A DNA stretch of 64,000 bases. Source: Streptomyces sp. WMMB303. GTDB lineage: Bacteria > Actinomycetota > Actinomycetes > Streptomycetales > Streptomycetaceae. Every line of letters starts with the position of its first letter. Position 1 is the stretch's first letter. Under the pieces are notes generated by a model. It saw only the letters and a list, made by a program, of their open reading frames with translations. It had not been told where the DNA came from and did no database searches. The DNA lies in assembly GCF_029351045.1 (NCBI RefSeq), contig NZ_JARKIN010000001.1, positions 5,487,001 to 5,551,000 on the forward strand, read 5' to 3'. Positions 1 through 10,019 of this stretch are shown here, piece by piece. Both the position numbers and the translations under genes were made by a program.

Positions 1-94
1 CGCCGCGGTCGTGTACGGCGCGATGCACGACGGATCGGATCACGGCGTTGAGACCGGGGCAGTCTCCGCCCGCGGTGAGCACTCCGATACGCAT
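1..94 (-). CDS. pfkA: ATP-dependent 6-phosphofructokinase, N-terminal fragment
   Basis: Only the first 31 codons lie in the window; the gene runs off the left edge. The peptide begins MRIGVLTAGGDCPGLNAVI, the glycine-rich nucleotide-binding start of PfkA, which phosphorylates fructose 6-phosphate in glycolysis. The ATG at 94 is preceded by a purine-rich AGGAGAAG about 8 nt upstream. It is divergent from pta, so the two share an upstream region. Which of the several Streptomyces PfkA paralogues this is cannot be decided from 31 residues. Confidence 0.9.
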   Translation of the reverse strand, partial: MRIGVLTAGGDCPGLNAVIRSVVHRAVHDRG

Positions 95-421
95 GGGGTT
101 CGCTTCTCCTGCTCCGTAGATGCCCGCCCGGGAGGCGGGCCGCTTGGGGCACGGTCGGACCTCACTGTCCGGGGGTGCCGCTGGTCCCTGAGCCGGTGCG
201 ATTGTTTCACGTCTTGAAGGCGGGGGAAGGGGCCCCGTTCAGCATCCGGACCGCTGCGGACGCCCTCCGGCGGAAGCGCACCGGCCGGCCACCTGGCGCG
301 CGTGCGGACCAGAGACGCAGGTACTGTCAAGGGTATAGCCCTACCCTTACGGGTGCTTTCCAGGCGGAACTGCTCAAGAGGTCCCCGAGGCGCTCCCGAC
401 CGCGACCGGAGGAGACAGCGC
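95..421. other. Divergent intergenic region between pfkA and pta
   Basis: This 327-nt stretch has no credible gene. It carries a small G+C hairpin at 122-140 (GCCCGCC / GGCGGGC, 5-nt loop) within the presumed pfkA leader, an inverted repeat at 329-348 near the pta side, and the pta Shine-Dalgarno GGAGGAGA at 408-415. I could not assign a convincing -35/-10 pair on either strand. Confidence 0.6.
329..348. promoter_or_regulatory. Inverted repeat upstream of pta-ackA
   Basis: A perfect 7-bp dyad, AAGGGTA and TACCCTT, separated by 6 nt (TAGCCC). It lies about 75 nt before the pta start and contains a TATAGC that could be a -10 element. Dyad size and place suit a regulator site, but no known consensus was matched. 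Confidence 0.4.
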
Positions 422-2566
422 GTGGCGCGCAGCGTGTACGTGACCGGCATCGGCCGCAGCGACGGACGCCAGGTGGTCGAGCTGGGAGTCATGGAGCTCC
501 TGACCCGCCAGGTGGACCGCGTCGGGGTGTTCCGGCCCCTGGTGCACGACGAGCCCGACGAGCTTTACGACCTGCTGCGCAGCCGCTATCGGCTCACCCA
601 GCCCGCCTCCTCGGTCTTCGGCATGCGGTACGAGGAGGCGGCGGCGCTCCAGGCCGAGCAGGGCACGGACGAGCTGATCTCCCACCTGGTGGACCGCTAT
701 CACCAGGTCGCCGACGTCTATGAGGCCGTCCTCGTGCTCGGCACCGACTTCGCCGACACCGGGCTGCCCGCCGAGCTCGCGCTCAACGCGCGGCTCGCGA
801 ACGAGTTCGGGGCGGCCGTGCTGCCGGTCGTCGCCGCCCGCGACCAGTCGCCCGAGGCGGTGGTCGCCGAGGTCCGCAACGCGCACGACGCCTATGCCTC
901 GCTGGGCGCCGACCTGATCGCCATGGTCGCCAACCGGGTGGCCGACCCCGAGGGCACGGCAGCCGTGCGTGGACTGGCCGAGCGGCTGCCCGAACCGGTG
1001 TTCGTGCTGCCGGAGGAGCCCGCGCTGGCCGCGCCCACAGTGGCCCAGGTCAAGGAGGCGACGGCGGCGCAGGTTTTGCTCGGGGACCACGCCGGGCTCT
1101 CCCGCGACGTCCGCAATCTGGTCTTCGGCGGCGCCCACCTGCCCGTCTTCCTGCCCGCACTCACCGAAGGCTGTCTGGTGGTCACTCCCGGCGACCGCTC
1201 GGACCTGCTCATCGGGGCGCTGGCCGCGCACTCCGCCGGCTCCCCCGCCATCGCCGGTGTCCTGCTCACCCTGGACGAACGGCCCGACGACCAGACCCTG
1301 GCGCTGGCCGCGCGGCTGGCGCCCGGCACGCCGGTGCTGGTGGTCCCGGAGGGGTCGATGCCGACGGCCGACGCGCTGCTGTCCCTGGAGGGCAAGCTGA
1401 CCGCCGCCACCCCGCGGAAGGCCGAGATCGCACTGGGGCTGTTCGAGACCCACGTGGACGCCGCCCAGCTCTCGGCACAGCTCTCGGTGGAGCGCAGCGA
1501 GCGGGTCACGCCGATGATGTTCGAACACGAGCTGGTGGAGCGCTCGCGCGCGGCACGGCGGCACATCGTGCTGCCGGAGGGCGCCGAGGAGCGGGTGCTG
1601 CGCGCGGCCGAGGTGCTGCTGCGGCGCAACATCTGCGATCTGACGCTGCTGGGCGACCCGGCGGTGATCCGCAAGCGCGCCGCCGAGCTGAGCATCGGCC
1701 TCGATCTGCCGGCCGGCGACGAGATCCCCGCGGACGCCGCCGCGGGCCCGGGCGGCGCCACCGCGCGCATCGTCGATCCGCAGACCTCTCCGCTGCGGGA
1801 GCGCTTCGCCGAGGTGTACGCGGCTCTCCGTGCGCACAAGGGTGTCACCTACGAGCTGGCCCACGACGTGGTCTCCGACGTGTCGTACTTCGGCACGCTC
1901 ATGGTCGACGAGGGGCTGGCCGACGGCATGGTCTCCGGTGCCGTGCACTCGACGGCGGCGACGGTCCGCCCGGCCTTCGAGATCATCCGCACCCGGCCGG
2001 ACGCCTCGATCGTCTCCTCGGTGTTCTTCATGTGCCTGGCCGACCGGGTGCTGGTCTACGGGGACTGTGCCGTGGTGCCGGACCCGGACGCCGAGCAGCT
2101 CGCCGACATCGCGATCCAGTCGGCGGCCACCGCGGCCCGGTTCGGGGTGGAGCCGCGGATCGCGATGCTCTCGTACTCGACGGGCACCTCGGGCTCGGGC
2201 GCCGACGTGGACAAGGTACGGCGGGCCACCGAGCTGGTCCGCGAGCGCCGTCCGGACCTCCTCACGGAGGGACCGATCCAGTACGACGCGGCCGTGGAGC
2301 CCTCCGTCGCCGCCACCAAGCTGCCCGGCTCCGCGGTGGCGGGGCAGGCCACCGTGCTGGTCTTCCCCGATCTGAACACCGGCAACAACACCTACAAGGC
2401 CGTGCAGCGCTCGGCCGGGGCCATCGCCGTGGGTCCCGTCCTCCAGGGGCTGCGCAAGCCGGTCAACGACCTGAGCCGCGGCGCGCTGGTGCAGGACATC
2501 GTCAACACGGTCGCGATCACCGCGGTCCAGGCACAGGCCGCGTTCCCGCACGGCTCCGGCGGCTGA
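422..2566 (+). CDS. pta: Phosphate acetyltransferase (long form)
   Basis: Converts acetyl-CoA plus phosphate to acetyl-phosphate and CoA, reversibly, in the cytosol; with AckA it forms the acetate node. At 714 residues it is the long Pta type: an N-terminal P-loop-like/DRTGG regulatory half (roughly residues 1-340) followed by the catalytic PTA_PTB domain (about 390-710), with the family-typical GAVHSTAATVRPAFEII and VFPDLNTGNNTYKAVQRS stretches. The GTG at 422 is chosen because GGAGGAGA lies 6 nt upstream and the protein then starts VARSVYVTGIG like homologues; the frame is open 120 nt further upstream but has no ribosome site there. ackA follows after 43 nt. Confidence 0.95.
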   Translation: MARSVYVTGIGRSDGRQVVELGVMELLTRQVDRVGVFRPLVHDEPDELYDLLRSRYRLTQPASSVFGMRYEEAAALQAEQGTDELISHLVDRYHQVADVYEAVLVLGTDFADTGLPAELALNARLANEFGAAVLPVVAARDQSPEAVVAEVRNAHDAYASLGADLIAMVANRVADPEGTAAVRGLAERLPEPVFVLPEEPALAAPTVAQVKEATAAQVLLGDHAGLSRDVRNLVFGGAHLPVFLPALTEGCLVVTPGDRSDLLIGALAAHSAGSPAIAGVLLTLDERPDDQTLALAARLAPGTPVLVVPEGSMPTADALLSLEGKLTAATPRKAEIALGLFETHVDAAQLSAQLSVERSERVTPMMFEHELVERSRAARRHIVLPEGAEERVLRAAEVLLRRNICDLTLLGDPAVIRKRAAELSIGLDLPAGDEIPADAAAGPGGATARIVDPQTSPLRERFAEVYAALRAHKGVTYELAHDVVSDVSYFGTLMVDEGLADGMVSGAVHSTAATVRPAFEIIRTRPDASIVSSVFFMCLADRVLVYGDCAVVPDPDAEQLADIAIQSAATAARFGVEPRIAMLSYSTGTSGSGADVDKVRRATELVRERRPDLLTEGPIQYDAAVEPSVAATKLPGSAVAGQATVLVFPDLNTGNNTYKAVQRSAGAIAVGPVLQGLRKPVNDLSRGALVQDIVNTVAITAVQAQAAFPHGSGG

Positions 2567-2609
2567 GCGCCGCCCCCGCCCCCCGTACCCGCACAGAGAG
2601 CGCCCTGCC

Positions 2610-3866
2610 GTGAGCCCCACCCGGATCCTCGTCCTCAACTCCGGCTCGTCGTCGGTGAAGTACCAGCTGATCGACATGGTGGACCGCAGCCGACTGGCCG
2701 CGGGCCTCGCCGAGCGGATCGGCGAGGAGACCTCGGCCGTCACCCACCAGCCGCTCGCCGCCGGGGGCGAGCGGCGCACCCGCACGGGCAGGCTGGCCGA
2801 CCACGGCGCGGCGCTGGGGGCCGTCGCCGAGGAGCTGGCCGCCGACGGGCTCGGCCTGGACTCCCCCGAACTCGCCGCGATCGGCCACCGGGTGGTGCAC
2901 GGCGGGCTGCGGCTGACCGAGCCGACGGTGGTGGACGACGCCGTACTCGAGGAGATCGAGCGGCTGGTCCCGGTGGCGCCGCTGCACAATCCGGCGAATG
3001 TCACCGGCATCCGCACGGCGCAGCGGCTGCGCCCCGACCTGCCGCAGGTCGCCGTCTTCGACACCGCGTTCCACTCCACCATGCCGGAGCACGCGGCCCG
3101 CTACGCCATCGACACGGAGACCGCCGACGCGCACCGGGTGCGCCGCTACGGCTTCCACGGCACCTCGCACGCCTATGTGTCGCGCAAGGCCGCCGAGCTG
3201 CTGGGCAAGGACCCCGGCGAGGTGAATCTGATCGTGCTGCACCTGGGCAACGGCGCGTCGGCCTCCGCCGTGCGCGGCGGGCGGTGCGAGGACACATCCA
3301 TGGGGCTGACCCCCTTGGAGGGGCTGGTGATGGGAACCCGGTCGGGTGACATCGACCCGGCGGTGGTCTTCCACCTCAAGCGGGTGGCCGGAATGGACAC
3401 GGACGCCGTGGACGAGCTGCTGAACAAGCGCAGCGGCCTGCTGGGGCTGTGCGGCGACAACGACATGCGCGAGATCCGCCGCCGGATCGAGGCGGGGGAC
3501 CGGGCCGCGGCGCTGGCCTTCGACATCTACGTCCACCGGCTGAAGAAGTACATCGGTGCCTACTACGCCGTACTGGGCAGGGTCGACGCCGTGGTCTTCA
3601 CCGCGGGCGTCGGCGAGAACGCCGCACCGGTGCGCGAGGCCGCCGTGGCGGGCCTGGCGGAGCTGGGGCCGGCCGTGGACAGCGAGCTGAACGCGGCGGA
3701 GGGAAAGGAGGCGCGGCTGATCTCGCCCGCGGACGCGAGAGTGGCCGTTGCCGTGGTACCGACCGACGAGGAACTGGAGATCGCAGAGCAGACCTATGCG
3801 CTGGTCGTGCCGAGCCGGACGGCTCCGGCGCCCGGGGGTGCCGCCCCCGAATCGTTCAGTACCTAA
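2610..3866 (+). CDS. ackA: Acetate kinase
   Basis: Transfers phosphate from acetyl-phosphate to ADP, giving acetate and ATP. The 418-residue protein has the ASKHA-fold signatures: NSGSSSVKY near the start, GHRVVHGG, a FHGTSHAYVS segment with the conserved histidine, HLGNGAS, and GVGENA near the C-terminus. It starts at a GTG 43 nt after pta, so both are probably one transcript. The last 20 or so residues (SRTAPAPGGAAPESFST) form a low-complexity tail beyond the core fold. pyk follows after only 22 nt, which suggests co-transcription with glycolysis. Confidence 0.96.
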   Translation: MSPTRILVLNSGSSSVKYQLIDMVDRSRLAAGLAERIGEETSAVTHQPLAAGGERRTRTGRLADHGAALGAVAEELAADGLGLDSPELAAIGHRVVHGGLRLTEPTVVDDAVLEEIERLVPVAPLHNPANVTGIRTAQRLRPDLPQVAVFDTAFHSTMPEHAARYAIDTETADAHRVRRYGFHGTSHAYVSRKAAELLGKDPGEVNLIVLHLGNGASASAVRGGRCEDTSMGLTPLEGLVMGTRSGDIDPAVVFHLKRVAGMDTDAVDELLNKRSGLLGLCGDNDMREIRRRIEAGDRAAALAFDIYVHRLKKYIGAYYAVLGRVDAVVFTAGVGENAAPVREAAVAGLAELGPAVDSELNAAEGKEARLISPADARVAVAVVPTDEELEIAEQTYALVVPSRTAPAPGGAAPESFST

Positions 3867-3888
3867 ACAAAACGATAGGATCGCCACC

Positions 3889-5310
<1,422 letters not shown>

Positions 5311-5367
5311 CCCGCTGACAGCTCCCCGCCCCCGTGCGCCGGGGGCCGGGCGCCGCACCGACGCACG

Positions 5368-5403
5368 AAAGGTCCCGCACCCCGGGCAGGGGGCGGGACC
5401 TTT
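5368..5403. terminator. Bidirectional terminator between pyk and the convergent gene
   Basis: Perfect 11-bp stem AAAGGTCCCGC / GCGGGACCTTT (5368-5378 with 5393-5403) and a 14-nt loop. The A3 and T3 ends give a short U tract in both directions. It lies between two convergent stop codons. Confidence 0.85.
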
Positions 5404-5428
5404 GGTGCGGAGGTGGCCTGCCTGCGGC

Positions 5429-6898
5429 CTACTTGCGGACGTACTGGTGCAGCCCGGGAATCGTCAGGGTGCCGCCGAACTGGCCCGCCTGCCGCACCGA
5501 CACGTCGGTGAAGTAGGCGAAGGGCACATTGATCGGCGGGGGCGTCTCGGGACTGAAGGTGATCGGGATCAGCCCGAACAGGTTGCCCTTCAGCTCCTCG
5601 GTGTACATGGTCACCTTGCCGCCGCGGATGGTCGACCTGGAGCCCTCGGCCGCCTGCACGTGGTAGGTCACCCCGTCGGCCTGCACCGTCTGGTGCAGAT
5701 CGCCGATGTCGAGCGCGTCGGCGGTGAACTTCAGGGCCTGCTTGGTCTTCCCGTTGGGCATGGTGATGTTGACGACCCCCTCGTAGTCCAGGCCCATCAG
5801 CGTCAGCGAGGACGCCTCCAGGTGCCAGGGGTCGTTGGGGACCTGGGCCGGGGTCTGCTCGCCGGTGCCCTGAACGTCCATCTTCTCGGGGCACGGGAAG
5901 GGCTTGCCGGCGTCCTTCTCGGGGTCGTAGTCGCGGGCGGTGCCGTCCTTCTCGTCGGCACCGACTCCGGAGTCCCCGCCCGGCTCGTCCTTGCCGTCCT
6001 TCTCGTCCCCGGCGTCCTTGTCGCCCTCTTCGGCCTTGCCCGCCTTGTCGGAACCGCTCGCCGCGTCGTTCCCGTCACCCTTGCCGGTCCGCTCGGCGCT
6101 GCCGCCGCTGTCCGATCCGGGCTCGGGCTTCGCGTCGCCGCCGGACGAGGGGTTCGCGTCCCCGGCGTCCCCCGAGGAGTCCCCGGAGCCCTTCGAGGGG
6201 CTGGGCGTGGGGCTCTCGGAAGGCTCGTCGGCGGGCTCGTCGGTGTCCTCGCCCTTGTCCGGGTGAAGGAGGTCGTCGAGCGTCTTGCCCACCCCCAGCG
6301 GGTCGTACCAGGGGTTCTCCTCCTCGTCCTGCGCACTGTCCTCGGACTTCGCGGAGGGCGAGGGTGAGGGCGCGCCGGCAGGCTCCTCGGAAGCGGTCTT
6401 CCCGGAGGAGCCGGACGGCTTGTCGCCGGCGGATCCGGTACCGGAGGCGCCGTCCTCGGACGTCCCGTCGGCCTTCTCGCCGGCCTTCTCGCCGTCGGCC
6501 TCGCCGGCAGCCTCCTTGGCCGCCTTCTCCCGCTCGGCCTGCTCGCGGGCCAGCTCCTTCTTGAGCTTCTCGGCCCGCTCCTTGCGCTCGGCCTTCTCCT
6601 CCTCGGTCTCCTGCTGCTCGGATATGGAGACGCAGGAGTCGCCCTTGAAGGGATTCTTGGGGAGCGGCTTGGCGTTGGCGAGCTGCGGGGTGATCCCGAC
6701 TCCCAGGAGGACGGCCGAAGGCATCGCGGCCAGAGCCACCGCCTTGCCGGCCGGCAAGTGGAACCGGGTCAGCAGCGGCTTCCTGGGGGCGGCGTGCCGG
6801 GGCCCGGCTCTTCCCCGGGCACCCGACGCGGCGCCCGGGCGCGCGCCCTCCCCTTCGTGGACCTCGTCACCCGGCACGGTGCCTCCCGTTCCCGTCAT
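5429..6898 (-). CDS. Secreted protein with long acidic disordered linker and DUF6230-like C-terminal domain
   Basis: 489 residues, function unknown. A basic N-terminal tail precedes a hydrophobic stretch (about 51-70) ending in QLANAKP, a likely signal peptide or anchor. Then come a charged Glu/Lys/Arg helix-like segment (about 85-135), roughly 200 residues of Ser/Gly/Asp/Glu/Pro/Lys-rich disorder, and a 154-residue globular domain from about residue 336. That domain ends with TDVSVRQAGQFGGTLTIPGLHQYV, cut here to its pattern: FxDV, then GT, then GLH. The same pattern ends the DUF6230 protein two genes upstream. Cysteines near residues 84 and 336 could bridge across the linker. The start at 6898 overlaps the DUF6114 gene by 32 nt; a GTG slightly downstream is an alternative. 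Probably envelope-associated. Confidence 0.75.
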   Translation of the reverse strand: MTGTGGTVPGDEVHEGEGARPGAASGARGRAGPRHAAPRKPLLTRFHLPAGKAVALAAMPSAVLLGVGITPQLANAKPLPKNPFKGDSCVSISEQQETEEEKAERKERAEKLKKELAREQAEREKAAKEAAGEADGEKAGEKADGTSEDGASGTGSAGDKPSGSSGKTASEEPAGAPSPSPSAKSEDSAQDEEENPWYDPLGVGKTLDDLLHPDKGEDTDEPADEPSESPTPSPSKGSGDSSGDAGDANPSSGGDAKPEPGSDSGGSAERTGKGDGNDAASGSDKAGKAEEGDKDAGDEKDGKDEPGGDSGVGADEKDGTARDYDPEKDAGKPFPCPEKMDVQGTGEQTPAQVPNDPWHLEASSLTLMGLDYEGVVNITMPNGKTKQALKFTADALDIGDLHQTVQADGVTYHVQAAEGSRSTIRGGKVTMYTEELKGNLFGLIPITFSPETPPPINVPFAYFTDVSVRQAGQFGGTLTIPGLHQYVRK

Positions 6899-7454
6899 GC
6901 GCGTCGACCCCGTCCGCGGGGGACGCTCCAGAGACTGCTGTGTTGTCGCTCGCCGGCCCCGTTCCGGCGTTCGTACCGGCATCCTCCGCGGGGTGCCCGG
7001 CCTCCTCGGCCTGCTCGGTGCGGTCGGCCCGTTCGGCCACGGGCTCGGCCGCGACCGTCTTGCCCGGAACCCAGGAGACGCCCAGCGCTCCACCGATCAG
7101 TCCGAGCAGGAAGCCGATCAGGAAGGCGCCGAAGTTGGAGACGACGAGGGAGACCAGCGCGAGGAGGATCGCGGCCACGCCTGCGAACACCCGCGACTGG
7201 GGCTGGAACCACATGGTGAGTCCGAGGACGACCAGCAGTACGCCGATGATCAGCGAGCCCGCGCCCGCGGTCGTCGACATCCGGATGGTCAGGGACCCCA
7301 GGGTGAGGTTCTGGTAGGGGACGTACATGATCGGGATGCCCGCCAGCAGCGTCAGCACCCCGCCCCAGAACGGGCGCTGGCCGCGCCAGTGCCGGAAGGA
7401 CTGCCTCTTGTGGCCGAATCCGGTCGTCAGACTCTGTCGCGTGTCGGCGCTCAT
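6867..7454 (-). CDS. DUF6114 family integral membrane protein
   Basis: 195 residues. A short N-terminus with a FRHWRGQRPFWGG motif leads into four hydrophobic helices (about 29-47, 60-80, 86-104, 106-126), followed by a hydrophilic Glu/Ala/Gly tail predicted to be disordered. The family is known only as DUF6114 in actinobacteria. It is flanked on the same strand by two secreted proteins with related C-terminal domains and overlaps the downstream one, so the three genes are likely translated together. An export helper or membrane partner role is inference from context only. Confidence 0.8.
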   Translation of the reverse strand: MSADTRQSLTTGFGHKRQSFRHWRGQRPFWGGVLTLLAGIPIMYVPYQNLTLGSLTIRMSTTAGAGSLIIGVLLVVLGLTMWFQPQSRVFAGVAAILLALVSLVVSNFGAFLIGFLLGLIGGALGVSWVPGKTVAAEPVAERADRTEQAEEAGHPAEDAGTNAGTGPASDNTAVSGASPADGVDAHDGNGRHRAG

Positions 7455-7569
7455 GGTACGGGGCTCCTCGGAACTGGCACAGAACTTGCTGGTGTGGAGC
7501 GGACCCTACGGGTGCGGAGGTGCGGTCGGAGCGGGTGCCCTCGCCCTCCGCACCCGCGGGAGGCTCACA

Positions 7570-8187
7570 TCAGTAGCACTCGGACTTGCCCTTCTTGACG
7601 CTCATGTGCAGACCACTGAGCTTGAAGGTGCCGGCGGTGGTCGCCCACGCGCGCTGCTTGACGTCGGTGAACCGGACGCTCTCCGCCTGCTGGGCGAAGG
7701 AGCCCTTGGCGTAGGCGTCGCCCTTGTGCGGACCGGGACCCTTGGTGGTCTTGTCCGTGCTGACGCCGATGTCGATGTTCTTGAACGTGGCGTTCGCGTA
7801 CAGGTCGTCGGCGTCGATGTAGAGCTTCTTCGCCTCGACCTTGGGGCCGCCCGCGCCGCCGGCGCTCAGCTTCATCGAGACGTCGCCGAAGACCGGGACC
7901 GGGACGACGACCGACTGGCAGAGATTGCGTATCTTCGCCGAGTTCATGCCGACGACGGCGACGGGCTTCTTGCCCTTCTCCGTGCTGTCGAGCGCGCCGT
8001 ACTGGACGAACCCGCTGCCGTCCAGCTGATCCGCCGTGACCTTGAACTGCTGGCCGGAGACGCTGAACGACGCCGCCAGCGCACCCTGCGAGAGGGCGAC
8101 GCCGATCGCTGCCGTAGCGGCCACGCTCGGCACCATGACTACGGCGAACCGCTTCCATCTGGTCCCGCCACGAGCCAGGGACTCCAT
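7570..8187 (-). CDS. DUF6230 family secreted protein
   Basis: 205 residues. The ATG at 8187 has an ideal AAGGAGGAAA 3-4 nt upstream and is preferred to an upstream in-frame ATG at 8283. The N-terminus RWKRFAVVMVPSVAATAAIG continues to GALAAS, a clear signal peptide cleaved near residue 38. The mature part (about 165 residues) is beta-rich in appearance, contains CQS and SECY cysteines that could form one disulfide, and ends FTDV...AGTFKLSGLHMSV. DUF6230 proteins have no known function. It is the first gene of a three-gene unit behind a long promoter region, which suggests controlled expression of an exported surface component. Confidence 0.82.
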   Translation of the reverse strand: MESLARGGTRWKRFAVVMVPSVAATAAIGVALSQGALAASFSVSGQQFKVTADQLDGSGFVQYGALDSTEKGKKPVAVVGMNSAKIRNLCQSVVVPVPVFGDVSMKLSAGGAGGPKVEAKKLYIDADDLYANATFKNIDIGVSTDKTTKGPGPHKGDAYAKGSFAQQAESVRFTDVKQRAWATTAGTFKLSGLHMSVKKGKSECY

Positions 8188-8641
8188 GACTTTCCTCCTT
8201 CTCGGACGTACATCTCCGGCTCGGAGAGCCGTGCCGCCTGTGCTCAGCGGGCCGCTCCTGCCGTGGGGGTACCTCCCGGCCACGTGGCTGGGGAGGGAGA
8301 CGAGCTACGTCCTCGGAACGGAGAGCGCCAACGTCGTCCATGCCGTCCTCACGCACGTCACGTCCGAGTTGTTGACGATCACCCCCGAGCGACAACCACG
8401 GGCCACGCTCTCGCGCAACCTTGCTTTGCAAGGACAGGCCCTGCCGTGGAGCAGGGACCCCCCTGTCCTGAGGACCGGCGGGTGGAACGGGTGTTGGGTG
8501 ATGCAAGTGGTGCGGATGGTGCGATGCCGGTCCACTCGGTGGGGAACCATCGACCGCGGCGCCGGATGGATGCCGGGCTGCGGGGCGATGGACCGAGCGT
8601 GGCCGATCGTGGTGCATCTGAGCCCGCCGCACAAGGGGGTT

Positions 8642-8659
8642 CGTTACTTACGAGTAACG
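8642..8659. promoter_or_regulatory. Palindromic operator candidate in the DUF6230 promoter region
   Basis: CGTTACT and AGTAACG form a perfect 7-bp dyad around TACG. The TTACT...AGTAA arms resemble the sites of TetR-type lipid or acyl-CoA regulators in actinobacteria and recur, with wider spacing, in front of icmA. It lies about 455 nt upstream of the DUF6230 start, so it would need a long leader or a distant promoter. Confidence 0.4.
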
Positions 8660-8787
8660 GCTGGATAACCCGGAAGTCGTCGCGGGGTACCGATCGGCGA
8701 CGGAGAGTTGCGATCACGGGTGGGCGCGTAACCGTCTCAACCGGGCAAGCCAGGAGGTTTCCGCGAGATTTCGCTACAACGCGTAAG

Positions 8788-8827
8788 GGCGGCCGCGATT
8801 ACCAAGTTTTGGCAAAGCGCGGCCGCC
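8788..8827 (-). terminator. Hairpin downstream of the thioredoxin-TPR gene
   Basis: Perfect 10-bp stem GGCGGCCGCG / CGCGGCCGCC with a 20-nt A+T-richer loop, 55 nt past the minus-strand stop at 8882. There is no U tract, as is common for streptomycete terminators. Each arm contains the self-complementary GCGGCCGC. Confidence 0.55.
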
Positions 8828-8881
8828 GATGTCGCTAAATCAATGAGTGGCGACGCCTGTGTGACCGTCGGTACGGGCAGG

Positions 8882-9841
8882 TCAGAACAGCGCGCGAGCG
8901 AGGGCCGCACGCGCGGTCACAACGCGCGGATCCTCCGGGCCGATGACCTCGAACAGCTCCAGCAGCCGCACCCGCGCCGCGTCCCGGTCCTCACCGGCCG
9001 TGCGCCGGACCGTGTCCACCAACCGGCTGAAGGAATCCTCGACATGACCGCCGGCCATGTCCAGGTCGGCGACCCGCAACTGCGCGGCCACGTCGTCCGG
9101 ACGGTCGGCGGCGTCCTTGCGCACCTTCCGGGCGTCCATGTCCTGCACCCGGGAGAGCAGTTCGGCCATCGCCAGGCCGACCTTGGCCTCCATGTTCGCC
9201 GGCTCGTCCGCCAGCTTGTTGCGGTACGCCTGGATGGCGCCGGGCAGATCGCCCGAGTCCAGCGCCTGCTGGGCGGCGGCCAGCACCGGGTCCTCCGGGG
9301 CCTGCGGCTCGGCCGGCTCGGCTGCGGCCTCCTCCTGCGGGACACCCTGCAGGCCGGTGATACCGAAGCGCTGCTCGGCGACCTGGACGAGCTGGTCCAG
9401 CGTGGCGCGGATCTGCTGCTCGGGGGCCGCCCCCTGGAACAGCGGCAGCGCCTGCCCGGCCACCACGGCGAAGACCGCCGGGATGCCCTGGACGCCGAAC
9501 TGCTGCATCAGCATCTGGTTCCGGTCGACGTCGATCTTGGCCAGCAGCAGCCGGCCCGCGTACTCCTGGGTGAGCCGCTCCAGGAGCGGTGAGAGCTGCT
9601 TGCACGGCTCGCACCACTCCGCCCAGAAGTCGATGACGACCGGTACCTCGGCGGAGCGCTCCAGCACCTCCGCCTCGAAGTCGGCCTCCCCGACATCGAG
9701 CACCAGGCCGGCCGGCCCCGGCGCCCCGTTCCCCTCGGCGGCGCGGGCTCGCCCCTGCTCCGCCTTCTGCTTGGCCTCACCGGCCGCCTTCACCGCGGCG
9801 AGGTCGACGACTCCGCTCATGGACATGTTGCGTGGCTGCAT
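8882..9841 (-). CDS. Thioredoxin-domain protein with TPR C-terminus (YbbN/CnoX-like)
   Basis: 319 residues. After an Ala/Glu-rich N-terminus, a thioredoxin fold (about 45-150) carries the redox motif WCEPCK with cysteines 77 and 80 and the cis-proline in GIPAVF. The rest (about 165-319) is a helical TPR-like region, including NKLADEPANMEAKVGLA and a C-terminal helical bundle. This is the YbbN/CnoX architecture, in which the thioredoxin domain handles oxidised clients and the TPR part binds proteins or chaperonin. It appears to be a single-gene unit, cytosolic, divergent from tetR. Whether the CxxC here is reducing or structural is not visible. Confidence 0.88.
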   Translation of the reverse strand: MQPRNMSMSGVVDLAAVKAAGEAKQKAEQGRARAAEGNGAPGPAGLVLDVGEADFEAEVLERSAEVPVVIDFWAEWCEPCKQLSPLLERLTQEYAGRLLLAKIDVDRNQMLMQQFGVQGIPAVFAVVAGQALPLFQGAAPEQQIRATLDQLVQVAEQRFGITGLQGVPQEEAAAEPAEPQAPEDPVLAAAQQALDSGDLPGAIQAYRNKLADEPANMEAKVGLAMAELLSRVQDMDARKVRKDAADRPDDVAAQLRVADLDMAGGHVEDSFSRLVDTVRRTAGEDRDAARVRLLELFEVIGPEDPRVVTARAALARALF

Positions 9842-10019
9842 GAGTCCAGTCTCCCCCCTTGCCGCGGCCTCGTGTGCAATGGTCGCCAGGTCCCCACCCG
9901 GCGGGTGATCGTCGCGGGGGTCATTCCGCTACGAGTCGTAGCGTAACTTGTGCGCCCCGCGCCCCCGCAAGACGCCCGCACCTCGGCGCGGAGTGATCCA
10001 CCTCACTCTGCACCTCCCG

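Larger units (their letters stand above)
8188..8881. other. Long intergenic region upstream of the DUF6230 cassette
   Basis: 694 nt without a credible gene; the frames open here lack codon bias, ribosome sites and family similarity. It contains an inverted repeat with TTACT/AGTAA arms at 8642-8659 and a hairpin at 8788-8827 just after the thioredoxin-TPR stop codon. Its A+T is higher than in the flanking genes between about 8620 and 8840, as expected for a promoter. Most of 8200-8600 shows nothing I can name; a long leader or small RNA is possible. Confidence 0.6.

Noticed and set aside
422..1500. Reading the N-terminal half of Pta as a separate BioD-like dethiobiotin synthetase
   Set aside because: It is continuous with the catalytic domain without a stop or restart, as in long-form Pta proteins.
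374..3082. Long minus-strand open frame opposite pta and ackA
   Set aside because: A mirror of highly biased codons; pta and ackA are unmistakable on the plus strand.
6899..7094. Upstream extension of the long-linker protein into the DUF6114 gene
   Set aside because: The extra 65 codons are Arg/Pro-rich, overlap the DUF6114 reading frame completely and add nothing like a signal peptide.
8036..8668. Possible 210-codon plus-strand gene in the gap before the DUF6230 cassette
   Set aside because: It overlaps the start of the DUF6230 gene, has poor third-position bias after 8190, and no ribosome site or family features.
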